Source: Lachnospiraceae bacterium UBA3845 (GTDB lineage: Bacteria > Bacillota > Clostridia > Lachnospirales > Lachnospiraceae). From it: DNA of 10,100 nucleotides. Positions 1 through 6,531 of the stretch are shown here, piece after piece. The notes below the pieces were generated by a model. That model did no database searches, was not told where the DNA came from, and saw only the letters and a program-made list of their open reading frames with translations. Positions within the stretch are counted from its first letter, which is position 1; each line of letters opens with the position of its first letter. The stretch is taken from NCBI GenBank assembly GCA_002392705.1, contig DGHP01000105.1, forward strand, positions 1-10,100. The letters run 5' to 3'. The position numbers and the translations under genes are program-made.

Positions 1-85
1 CCCCCTGCTGCGTTTCTGCCGCCGGAATTTCCTCCTGCGCTTTCAATTCGTTTTGCATCGGTTCGCTCATAACGTTCTGCTCCAT
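1..85 (-). CDS. 5' end of the gene downstream of scpA, probably scpB (partial)
   Basis: An open frame runs off the window edge. Its first in-frame ATG is at 85 and a second is at 70. Translation from 85 begins MEQNVMSEP and continues through an acidic, Gln/Glu-rich stretch with no recognisable domain in the 28 codons visible. The ATG at 70 has GGAG nine bases upstream and is the better start; the ATG at 85 has only GGGA close by. Assignment to scpB (segregation and condensation protein B, the winged-helix partner of ScpA on SMC) rests only on position: scpB usually follows scpA directly in Firmicutes, and the spacing here is about 70-85 nt. Nothing in the visible residues proves it. Confidence 0.4.
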   Translation of the reverse strand, partial: MEQNVMSEPMQNELKAQEEIPAAETQQG

Positions 86-153
86 ATATTCCCGCACATC
101 CGTCTGCAGTACCGCTCCTGAATCCGGCGGTCTTCAGCAGAATCCGGGAGATT

Positions 154-996
154 TCAGCGGACCGGATCCGGCTTCGCCGGTTGTCCGTCGTCCTCCGCCC
201 AGTCTGAGAGGTAGTCATCCCCATCATCCGTCCACATGGACGGATCATTGGCCTCGATCTCGATCTCTCCGAAGGTCTCTTCCTGTTTCACATAGATATG
301 TCCCCTCTTCATCAGTTCCAGAAGAGTCAGAAAGGCAACCACGGTGTACATGCGGCCGCTGCGGAGCATCAGCAGTCTGCGGAAGGTACAGTGCCTGCGG
401 TTCATGATGTAGCGCTCCACGAACTGCATGGTCTCGGCAGTATCCACCTCCTGCTTTTCAATTCTTCCGAAAGAGGAACGGATGGGATCCTTCAGATCCT
501 CTCGTCTCTTCATGACCTCCTGGAAGATCCTGTACAGCCCGGGCAGGGTCACGCCCGCTTTGTCGAGGACCTCATCCACATCCACAGGTTCCCGGAAGGA
601 AGCCACCTCCTTCGGGATATTCTGTCTGTGATAATAGACGCCTTCCGCGCGCTCCTCCCGCTCTCTCAGCTCAAAGGACATGTACTTGTACATCTTGTAT
701 TCCAGAAGCTGGCGGACCAGCTCGTCCCTGGGATCGATCTCCCCGCCCGTCTCATCCTTCTCGGCAGGCAGGAGCATGCGGGATTTGATATCCAGAAGCG
801 TCGCCGCCATCACCAGAAATTCGCTCATGGTGTCCAGCTGGGTCTCCGTCTCCTGCATGGCGGAAAGGTACTCCATGTACTGTCCCGTAATCAGTGCAAT
901 CGGGATATCATAGATATTGACTTTATTCTTGTCGATCAGGTGCAGGAGAAGGTCCAGGGGACCCTCGAAGGCCTGCAGCTTTATCTCAATCGCCAT
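154..996 (-). CDS. scpA: Segregation and condensation protein A (ScpA kleisin)
   Basis: The 280-residue product is the kleisin subunit of the SMC-ScpAB complex, which bridges the two SMC heads and helps compact and segregate the chromosome. The N-terminus, AIEIKLQAFEGPLDLLLHLI, is the family signature; this N-terminal helical domain contacts the SMC neck. It continues through a helical segment (TMSEFLVMAATLLDIKSRML) typical of ScpA. A charged middle follows, then a C-terminal winged-helix region (about residues 195-255, including VVAFLTLLELMKRG) that would bind the SMC cap. An acidic tail ends the protein. I chose the ATG at 996 because GGGAGG lies about ten bases upstream and the family starts here. 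An in-frame ATG at 1062 would add 22 unrelated residues and has no usable SD. Length fits the family. The next gene downstream is probably scpB. Confidence 0.96.
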   Translation of the reverse strand: MAIEIKLQAFEGPLDLLLHLIDKNKVNIYDIPIALITGQYMEYLSAMQETETQLDTMSEFLVMAATLLDIKSRMLLPAEKDETGGEIDPRDELVRQLLEYKMYKYMSFELREREERAEGVYYHRQNIPKEVASFREPVDVDEVLDKAGVTLPGLYRIFQEVMKRREDLKDPIRSSFGRIEKQEVDTAETMQFVERYIMNRRHCTFRRLLMLRSGRMYTVVAFLTLLELMKRGHIYVKQEETFGEIEIEANDPSMWTDDGDDYLSDWAEDDGQPAKPDPVR

Positions 997-1063
997 AATA
1001 TCGCAGCCTCCCGGAATATGTTTCTGCCGCCCCCGCGCTTCATACGGCAGACCGCAGAGCATC

Positions 1064-1079
1064 CTGCCGCCAGCGGCAG
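1064..1079. repeat. Short GC-rich inverted repeat upstream of scpA
   Basis: CTGCCGC and GCGGCAG form a 7-bp perfect stem around a two-base loop (or 6 bp with a four-base loop). It lies about 70 bp upstream of the scpA start in the gap after the metallophosphoesterase gene. No T-tract follows on the minus strand, so it is not a standard intrinsic terminator. It could shape the scpA leader RNA. Confidence 0.4.
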
Positions 1080-1090
1080 TTAAATCAGAA

Positions 1091-1138
1091 CCTGTTTCTC
1101 CTGCAGGCCCGACAAACCGGAACCCGGTTTCAAACAGG
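1091..1138. repeat. Nested inverted repeat after the metallophosphoesterase gene
   Basis: An outer 7-bp pair (CCTGTTT at 1091-1097, AAACAGG at 1132-1138) encloses an inner hairpin (AAACCGG at 1114-1120, CCGGTTT at 1124-1130, loop AAC). It starts 14 bp after the stop codon of the 1152-1937 gene in the direction of transcription. This placement suits a 3'-end stem or a weak or factor-assisted terminator. The T-run that would mark an intrinsic terminator is missing. Confidence 0.4.
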
Positions 1139-1151
1139 CCGTGAACAGTAA

Positions 1152-1937
1152 TTATTCCACGTCCAGAATCACAAGCTCCGCGGGATTGAACATCCTCAGT
1201 TTCACCGTATGGGTTCCCAGCCCGGCGCTTACAATCATCTGGGCGGAGCCGCAGTAAAAGCGTCCCCTGTCGTATTCCGGCAGCAGGTCGAAACCGGGCC
1301 CGATGATGCCCCCGATCCCGGGCAGGCGGACGATGCCGCCGTGCAGGTGCCCCGAGAGGGTGAGATCCGCTCCCCAGCGGGCGTAGGCCTTAAAAAACTT
1401 CGGATGATGGGCGAGCAGAATATTATAGCCTCTGCCCGGATCTCCCAGTTTTTCCCGGATCAGGCAGGGATCCATGCAGGCGCAGGATCTCCTGTAGTAT
1501 TCATATTCCGGCTCCAGGCCGGAAAGGGTCACCGTCATGCCTTCAAAACACAGTTCCCTGCTGCAGTTGTTCATCAGGATAACGCCGGAGGCCTTAACTG
1601 CCTCCTCATAGGTCCGGTAAGCTTCTGCACAGTGCCTGCCGGTCCGCATCCTGGTCTCATGATTGCCGTTAATGGCGTATACAGGGCAGAGCCCCGCAAG
1701 CGCGCGGAGCGTAGTGAGAGCGGTGTCACAGCCGCATCTTCCGAACTTGGCGAATACCAGATCGCCGACGGAAAAAACCGCCAGCGGGTGCGACATCTCC
1801 ACGGCCCGGATCAGGTGCTCCGTGTCAGAGCCGTAGACGTCATTGTGCAGATCCGCCAGCACCGCGATAGAATATGGCCTGACAGGACGGTTTTTTCTGT
1901 CCGGGACGCGGATTGTATAATGGGCGATTCGAATCAT
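1152..1937 (-). CDS. Calcineurin-like metallophosphoesterase (YkuE-type family)
   Basis: The 261-residue protein has the full metal-ligand set of the calcineurin-like phosphoesterase fold. It shows DLH at residues 29-31, GD at 58-59, GNHE at 91-94, His-His at 177-178, and GHLH at 196-199 followed by Gly-Gly. Such enzymes use two metal ions to hydrolyse phosphate esters; the substrate cannot be told from sequence. I see no signal peptide or transmembrane segment, unlike Bacillus YkuE, which is exported, so a cytoplasmic location is likely. The ATG at 1937 is preceded by GGAGGAG at a rather short spacing of four bases from GGAGG. The gene lies just after the rpsU terminator, and no separate promoter was recognised, so it may depend on readthrough. 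A role in phospholipid or wall-precursor metabolism would be a guess. Confidence 0.9.
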   Translation of the reverse strand: MIRIAHYTIRVPDRKNRPVRPYSIAVLADLHNDVYGSDTEHLIRAVEMSHPLAVFSVGDLVFAKFGRCGCDTALTTLRALAGLCPVYAINGNHETRMRTGRHCAEAYRTYEEAVKASGVILMNNCSRELCFEGMTVTLSGLEPEYEYYRRSCACMDPCLIREKLGDPGRGYNILLAHHPKFFKAYARWGADLTLSGHLHGGIVRLPGIGGIIGPGFDLLPEYDRGRFYCGSAQMIVSAGLGTHTVKLRMFNPAELVILDVE

Positions 1938-1954
1938 GTCTCCTCCGGGCTCTC

Positions 1955-1985
1955 AAGAAAAATCCCCGGTCGCGAAGACCGGGGA
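1955..1985 (-). terminator. Intrinsic terminator of rpsU
   Basis: An 8-bp perfect stem (CCCCGGTC with GACCGGGG, plus a closing T-A pair) carries the loop TTCGC on the minus strand and is followed at once by five T residues (1958-1962). It begins 21 bases after the rpsU stop codon. This is the only textbook Rho-independent terminator found in the window. Confidence 0.93.
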
Positions 1986-2005
1986 CAAATCATCCATCGG
2001 GAAGA

Positions 2006-2182
2006 TCAGTTATACTTGCGCTTACGAGCAGCTTCAGACTTTTTCTTACGTCTGACAGACGGCTTCTCGTAATGCTCTCTCTTGCGAATCTCCTGCTGGA
2101 TACCTGCTTTTGCACAGCTTCTCTTGAAGCGGCGAAGAGCACTGTCCAGAGACTCGTTCTCACGAACTATTACATTAGACAT
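2006..2182 (-). CDS. rpsU: 30S ribosomal protein S21
   Basis: A 58-codon gene encodes the small basic S21 protein of the 30S subunit. The translation starts [20 protein letters not shown], includes [22 protein letters not shown], broken here as KRSCAKAG then [14 protein letters not shown], and ends in a Lys/Arg-rich tail ([15 protein letters not shown]). This matches the family along its whole length, and 58 residues is normal for Firmicutes. The start ATG at 2182 is preceded by a purine-rich GGAGGGAGG element about 12-20 bases upstream and by TAGGG eight bases upstream. The gene has its own strong promoter (2257-2286) and terminator (1955-1985), so it can be a single-gene unit, which fits high expression. 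Confidence 0.97.
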   Translation of the reverse strand: MSNVIVRENESLDSALRRFKRSCAKAGIQQEIRKREHYEKPSVRRKKKSEAARKRKYN

Positions 2183-2215
2183 TCTTTACACCCTACCTCC
2201 CTCCAGCTGTGAATT

Positions 2216-2249
2216 GTGCATCACCAACTGTCCGGGTAATTTCATGCAC
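2216..2249 (-). other. Possible hairpin in the rpsU 5' leader
   Basis: GTGCAT near the predicted transcript start can pair with ATGCAC 22 bases further on. A second short pair, ACC with GGT, can form inside it. The stem is only 6 bp with a large loop. It would cover most of the leader before the SD. It may be chance or a weak autoregulatory structure. Confidence 0.2.
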
Positions 2250-2256
2250 GAACGAA

Positions 2257-2286
2257 ATTATAGCACGTCCTCTTTCGTTCCGTCAA
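2257..2286 (-). promoter_or_regulatory. Sigma-A promoter for rpsU
   Basis: A -35 box TTGACG (2281-2286) and a perfect -10 box TATAAT (2257-2262) are separated by 18 bp. The -10 has an upstream TG at the extended -10 position (TGCTATAAT). Transcription should start near 2250, leaving a leader of roughly 68 nt before the rpsU ATG. The promoter lies in the 190-bp gap after alaS. Confidence 0.9.
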
Positions 2287-2372
2287 TAGTTTTTCTTCTG
2301 CAGTGATCCATTCAAGATAGACAATCTTTCCATTCTCAAATTGTGCAAAACATCCATTGCAGAAGACTGTCT

Positions 2373-5012
2373 TCAGTGAAGCAGGCTTTCGACAACCTTC
2401 CCGGCCTCTTCCAGAGCCTGGTTCACGCCCTCCGGATTCTTGCCGCCGGCCATGGCCATATTCGGTCTTCCTCCTCCGCCGCCTCCGACAAACTTCGCGA
2501 TGCCCTTGATCAGATTGCCCGCATGGGCTCCCTTCTTCATGGCTCCGTCCGTTGCCGTCGCCATCAGCTGGACCTTTCCATCGGCAACCGACGCAAGAAC
2601 GATGACACACTCGCCCAGCTTATCCTTCAGAGAATCTCCGAGCTCACGCAGGCCGTTCGCGTCCACGCCTTCCATTTTGGCAGCAAGGAAGCGGACTCCG
2701 CCGATCTCACGGACATTGTCCATCACGTCGCCCATGGCGTTCTTTGCCGCCTCGCTCTTCAGAGCTTCGATCCGGGCGTGGGCTTCCTTCAGTTCCGCCT
2801 GGAGTGCAGTGATCTTCTCGAGCAGACCGTCCGGACTGGTCTTCAGCATGGCTGCCGCCGCCGCGACTTCCGACTCCTGCTGCCTGTAATAGGCGATCAC
2901 CTGCTCACCCGTCAGGGCTTCGATCCTCCTGACGCCTGCCGCTACGCCTGCCTCGGACAGGATCTTGAAGTTCCTGATATCGGCGGTATTGGCCACATGT
3001 GTGCCGCCGCACAGTTCTCTGGAGAAATCACCCATGGAGACCACGCGGACCTCCTCGCCGTACTTCTCGCCGAACAGGGCCATGGCGCCGGTTTTCTTCG
3101 CTTCTTCCAGCGACATGATGTCCGTCTTTACCGGAATCCCTTCCATGATCTCCCGGTTCACCAGATCCTCCACCCTGCGGATCTCCTCCGGCGTCATCGC
3201 CTGGAAATGGGAGAAGTCAAAGCGGAGCCTGTTCGGGGTAACCAGGGAACCCTTCTGTTCCACGTGGGATCCCAGGACCATCTTGAGCGCCTTCTGGAGC
3301 AGATGCGTCGCGGAGTGATTTCCGCAGGTGGCCTTTCTGGCATTCTCGTCAACCGTAAGGGTGACCTTGTCGCCCGTCTTCAGCATGCCGCGCAGCACAT
3401 GGCCGACATGGCCGACTCTTCCGCCGCGCAGATGTATCGTATCCTCAACCTTGAACTCGCCGTCCGGTCCGGTAATCAGTCCGGTGTCGCCTGTCTGTCC
3501 GCCCATGGTCCCGTAGAAGGGGGTCTTCTCTGTCACGATCGTACCCTTCTCGCCGTCGGTCAGGGCCTGGGTAAGCTCGGTCTGTGTCGTGAGGACCGTG
3601 ATTTCGGACTCATCGCTGAGATGATCGTAGCCGTCAAACTCCGTCGTGATCTCAACCGGGATGCTGTCATAGACCGTGGCATCCGCGCCCATATAGTTGG
3701 TCTTGGCCCTTGCAGCGCGGGCCCTCTCCCTCTGCTCCTTCATGCAGGCGTCGAAGCCTGCCTGGTCAACAGTATAACCCTTTTCCTCCAGGATCTCCTT
3801 CGTCAGATCCAGCGGGAAACCGTAGGTATCATACAGGGTAAAGGCATCTTTTCCTGCCAGTTCCTTCTTTCCCTCTTCCTTCATTCCCTCTTCCAGGGAG
3901 GAAAGGATCGAGAGACCCTGGTCGATGGTACGGTCAAAATTGTCCTCTTCCTGGGCAAGAACCTTGAAAATGAAATCTTTTTTCTCCTCCAGCTCCGGAT
4001 AACCGTCCCTGGAAGTCTCAATCACGGTCTTCGACAGTTCGGAGAGGAAAGCACCCTCGATGCCGAGCAGTCTTCCATGTCTGGCCGCACCCCTGATCAG
4101 GCGGCGCAGGACATATCCGCGGCCCTCATTGGTCGGCATGATTCCGTCCGAGATCATAAAGGTCGAGGAGCGGATATGGTCGACGATCCTGCGGATCGAG
4201 ACATCCTTCATCTCATCTGAATGATACGCGGTGCGGGCAAATTCGCAGACCTTGTCCCTGAGGGCAACGATGGTATCGATGTCGAACATGGAATCCACTT
4301 CCTGGCAGACCACCGCCAGGCGCTCCAGGCCCATGCCCGTATCGATGTTTTTCTGCTTCAGGGTCTCATAGTTGCCGTTGCCGTCATTTTCAAACTGTGT
4401 GAAAACGTTGTTCCAGATCTCCATATAGCGGTCGCAGTCGCAGCCCGGCTCGCAGGTCGGTTTGCCGCAGCCGTATTTCTCGCCGCGGTCATAGTAGATC
4501 TCGCTGCAGGGACCGCAGGGGCCGGCGCCGTGCTCCCAGAAATTATCCGCCTTGCCGAAGCGGTAGATCTTCTTTGCGGGGACGCCGATCTCCTTGTTCC
4601 AGATATCAAAGGCCTCATCGTCATCCAGATAAACGGAAGGATAAAGCCTTTCCGGGTCAAGACCCACAACCTCGGTCAGAAATTCCCAGGACCAGTGGAT
4701 GGCTTCAGTCTTAAAATAATCCCCGAAGGAGAAATTCCCGAGCATCTCAAAGAAGGTGCCGTGACGTGCCGTCTTTCCTACATTCTCGATATCGCCGGTG
4801 CGGATGCACTTCTGGCATGTGGCGACTCTGCGGCGCGGCGGGATCTCCGCACCGGTAAAATACGGTTTCAGAGGAGCCATTCCGGCGTTGATCAGCAGAA
4901 GGCTCTTGTCATTATGCGGTACAAGCGAAAAGCTCGGCATCACAAGATGGCCCTTGCTCTCAAAGAAATCAAGAAACATCCTGCGAAGTTCATTGACACC
5001 ATACTTCTTCAT
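2373..5012 (-). CDS. alaS: Alanine--tRNA ligase (AlaRS)
   Basis: The 879-residue enzyme charges tRNA-Ala and edits mischarged Ser and Gly. The class II catalytic core is at the N-terminus: motif 2 around residues 82-101 (RHGTFFEMLGNFSFGDYFK) and motif 3 at 226-233 (GMGLERLA). A Cys-rich insert at about 166-193 (Cys166, 169, 182, 187, 191, 193) suggests a metal site. The editing domain carries the zinc motif His566-x3-His570 and Cys668-GGT-His672. A coiled-coil stretch then leads to a C-terminal DHHA1-type domain with the Gly-rich VGGGGGGRPNMAMAGG. I chose the ATG at 5012 (MKKYGVNELRRMF), where family members begin. An in-frame ATG at 5051 would add 13 residues that contain the SD AGGAAAGG. 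The gene follows tyrS by 92 bp with no convincing terminator, so the two are probably co-transcribed. No T-box leader is present. Confidence 0.98.
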   Translation of the reverse strand: MKKYGVNELRRMFLDFFESKGHLVMPSFSLVPHNDKSLLLINAGMAPLKPYFTGAEIPPRRRVATCQKCIRTGDIENVGKTARHGTFFEMLGNFSFGDYFKTEAIHWSWEFLTEVVGLDPERLYPSVYLDDDEAFDIWNKEIGVPAKKIYRFGKADNFWEHGAGPCGPCSEIYYDRGEKYGCGKPTCEPGCDCDRYMEIWNNVFTQFENDGNGNYETLKQKNIDTGMGLERLAVVCQEVDSMFDIDTIVALRDKVCEFARTAYHSDEMKDVSIRRIVDHIRSSTFMISDGIMPTNEGRGYVLRRLIRGAARHGRLLGIEGAFLSELSKTVIETSRDGYPELEEKKDFIFKVLAQEEDNFDRTIDQGLSILSSLEEGMKEEGKKELAGKDAFTLYDTYGFPLDLTKEILEEKGYTVDQAGFDACMKEQRERARAARAKTNYMGADATVYDSIPVEITTEFDGYDHLSDESEITVLTTQTELTQALTDGEKGTIVTEKTPFYGTMGGQTGDTGLITGPDGEFKVEDTIHLRGGRVGHVGHVLRGMLKTGDKVTLTVDENARKATCGNHSATHLLQKALKMVLGSHVEQKGSLVTPNRLRFDFSHFQAMTPEEIRRVEDLVNREIMEGIPVKTDIMSLEEAKKTGAMALFGEKYGEEVRVVSMGDFSRELCGGTHVANTADIRNFKILSEAGVAAGVRRIEALTGEQVIAYYRQQESEVAAAAAMLKTSPDGLLEKITALQAELKEAHARIEALKSEAAKNAMGDVMDNVREIGGVRFLAAKMEGVDANGLRELGDSLKDKLGECVIVLASVADGKVQLMATATDGAMKKGAHAGNLIKGIAKFVGGGGGGRPNMAMAGGKNPEGVNQALEEAGKVVESLLH

Positions 5013-5104
5013 GATTCGATTACGACCTTTCCTAATAATTTCGGATAACAAAAATTACCGTTTATCACCGGACACATTCTGCAAAACTGTGAACAGCTGC
5101 TCTG

Positions 5105-6340
5105 TCAGAGCGCCACCTTCGCGAATTTCTTTTTGCCGCGGCGAAGGACGATTCCGCCGTTTTTCAGCTTTTCCTGATCAAGGACCGCGTGAACATCCGT
5201 GACCTTCTCTTCATCAACCAGAACTCCGCCCTGCTCGATCGCGCGGCGTCCTTCCGAACGGTTCGTGACAAGTCCGGCCCCGACCAGAGCTCCGATCAGG
5301 TCGACCTTCTCATCCCGGAAGGAGCTGAGATCAAGTACAATCGCCTCAAGGTGCTCCGTATCGGCACCGCCCGCGGCGAACAGCTTCCGCGCGCCGTCCC
5401 GGGCCTTCTTTGCCTCTTCTTCGCCGTGCACCATCTCGGTCAGGCTGTAGGCAAGGATTTCCTTGACCTCGTTCAGCTCCTGCCCTTCCTTCTTCTCGTA
5501 GCTTTCGATCTCTTCCACCGGAATAAAGGTGAGCAGCTTCATGCACTTGATGACATCCTGGTCGCCGACATTTCTCCAGTACTGGTAGAAATCAAAGGGG
5601 CTGGTCTTATTGGGATCCAGCCACACGGCACCCTTCGCGGTCTTGCCCATCTTCTTTCCCTCCGAATTGGTAAGGAGGGTAATGGTCATGGCCTCGGAAT
5701 CCGCATTCTCAAGCTTTCTGCGGATCAGCTCCCGGCCGGCCAGCATGTTCGACCACTGGTCGTCGCCGCCGAACTGCATCTGGCAGCCGTAATTCTTGTA
5801 AAGCATATAGAAGTCATATGCCTGCATGATCATATAGTTGAATTCGAAGAAGGTCAGTCCCTTCTCCCATCTCTGCTTGTAGCATCTTGCGGCCAGCATC
5901 TCATTGACCGTAAAGCAGGTCCCGACTTCGCGCAGGAGATTTACATAATTCAGGTCCAGAAGCCAGTCGGCATTATTGACCGTAATGGCCTTCCCTTCGC
6001 CTTCTCCGAAATCGATAAATCTGCTCATCTGCTGACGGAAGCACTCACAGTTGTGCTGAATCGTCTCGACCGTCATCATGGGACGGGAATCGGTTCTGCC
6101 GGAGGGATCCCCCACCATGCCCGTGCCGCCGCCCAGAAGCGCGATCGGCCGGTTGCCCGCCATCTGCAGTCTCTTCATCAGGCAAAGGGCCATAAAATGT
6201 CCCACATGAAGACTGTCGGCGGTCGGATCGAATCCGATGTAAAAGGTTGCCTTACCGTTATTGATCATCTCACGGATCTTTTCCGCATCCGTCAGCTGCG
6301 CGAGAAGGCCTCTCGCCTGAAGCTCCTCATAAACACCCAT
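5105..6340 (-). CDS. tyrS: Tyrosine--tRNA ligase (TyrRS)
   Basis: The 411-residue class I synthetase attaches Tyr to tRNA-Tyr. It shows the HIGH-type signature HVGH at residues 45-48 (in FDPTADSLHVGH), the ATP and Tyr pocket segments GGGTGMVGDPSGR and GGDDQWSN, and the KMSKS-type loop as KMGKT at 230-234. A C-terminal S4-like RNA-binding domain follows (about residues 345-411, GLVTNRSEGRRAIEQGGV). Length matches bacterial TyrRS. The start ATG at 6340 has AAAGGA about nine bases upstream. Transcription should come from the promoter at 6503-6531, giving a leader of about 155 nt. Linkage to alaS makes an operon of two synthetases. Confidence 0.98.
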   Translation of the reverse strand: MGVYEELQARGLLAQLTDAEKIREMINNGKATFYIGFDPTADSLHVGHFMALCLMKRLQMAGNRPIALLGGGTGMVGDPSGRTDSRPMMTVETIQHNCECFRQQMSRFIDFGEGEGKAITVNNADWLLDLNYVNLLREVGTCFTVNEMLAARCYKQRWEKGLTFFEFNYMIMQAYDFYMLYKNYGCQMQFGGDDQWSNMLAGRELIRRKLENADSEAMTITLLTNSEGKKMGKTAKGAVWLDPNKTSPFDFYQYWRNVGDQDVIKCMKLLTFIPVEEIESYEKKEGQELNEVKEILAYSLTEMVHGEEEAKKARDGARKLFAAGGADTEHLEAIVLDLSSFRDEKVDLIGALVGAGLVTNRSEGRRAIEQGGVLVDEEKVTDVHAVLDQEKLKNGGIVLRRGKKKFAKVAL

Positions 6341-6361
6341 CTGTCTTGTCCTTTCTTAATC

Positions 6362-6460
6362 TCAGGCCTGAAAACTTCCCCGCTCTCCCGGGAGACAGCT
6401 CCTGCCCGTCCGGCACGGCACAGTCATCGGGAGACCGCCCCGCTTCGCAGCGGCAGCCAT
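6362..6460 (-). CDS. Possible 32-codon leader ORF with an Ala-codon run ahead of tyrS
   Basis: Inside the tyrS leader a short frame starts at ATG 6460 and stops at 6362-6364, ending 21 bases before the tyrS start. It encodes MAAAAKRGG and then a mixed, basic stretch. Codons 2-5 are GCT GCC GCT GCG, all alanine. The only SD-like sequence is AGAGAG five bases upstream, which is weak. A 5-bp hairpin with a GCGA tetraloop (CCGCT and AGCGG) overlaps the Ala codons. If translated, the ORF could sense charged tRNA-Ala for the downstream tyrS-alaS pair, but a chance ORF in GC-rich leader DNA is equally possible. Confidence 0.25.
   Translation of the reverse strand: MAAAAKRGGLPMTVPCRTGRSCLPGERGSFQA
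6384..6436 (-). other. Repeated TCTCCCG elements in the tyrS leader able to pair with one CGGGAGA
   Basis: On the minus strand GTCTCCCG occurs twice, near 6428-6436 and again near 6389-6396. The second copy is part of the perfect 12-bp palindrome TCTCCCGGGAGA (6384-6395). The CGGGAGA half could pair with the far copy (7 bp) or partly with the near one, so two exclusive folds are possible. A short T-run (minus strand, 6371-6374) follows, but no strong terminator stem ends directly at it. Confidence 0.25.
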
Positions 6461-6502
6461 AGATTCTCTCTTTCCGCGGCCCGCGGGACCGCGATGCATA
6501 AT

Positions 6503-6531
6503 AGTATACAAACGGTATTCCCAAAAGTCAA
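6503..6531 (-). promoter_or_regulatory. Sigma-A promoter for tyrS-alaS
   Basis: The -35 box TTGACT (6526-6531) and the -10 box TATACT (6503-6508) are separated by exactly 17 bp, close to consensus. The -35 box overlaps the TGA stop codon (6528-6530) of the upstream esterase gene. The predicted start is near 6496, followed at once by a GC-rich stretch that can form a short hairpin (CCGCG with CGCGG). Confidence 0.92.

Noticed and set aside
997..1062. N-terminal extension of ScpA from the ATG at 1062
   Set aside because: The added residues do not resemble ScpA, the ATG lacks a spaced SD, and the ATG at 996 has a good SD and begins the family consensus.
2186..2245. 19-codon ORF in the rpsU leader (MKLPGQLV...)
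   Set aside because: Its ATG is only about five bases from the predicted transcript start and has no SD; it is most likely chance.
2343..4220. Long plus-strand open frame opposite alaS (625 codons)
   Set aside because: It is antisense to a clear AlaRS gene, has no recognisable domain, and reflects GC-rich codon use in the real gene. Similar antisense frames opposite tyrS, the MATE gene and the RNase HI fusion were dismissed for the same reason.
5013..5104. Terminator or separate promoter between tyrS and alaS
   Set aside because: A TTTTT run follows only a 3-4 bp imperfect stem (CCGG...CGG), and no -35/-10 pair with acceptable spacing was found.
6341..6502. T-box riboswitch in the tyrS leader
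   Set aside because: The conserved T-box core (AGGGTGG followed by ACCGCG) is absent, the leader is only about 155 nt, and no clear terminator/antiterminator pair is present.
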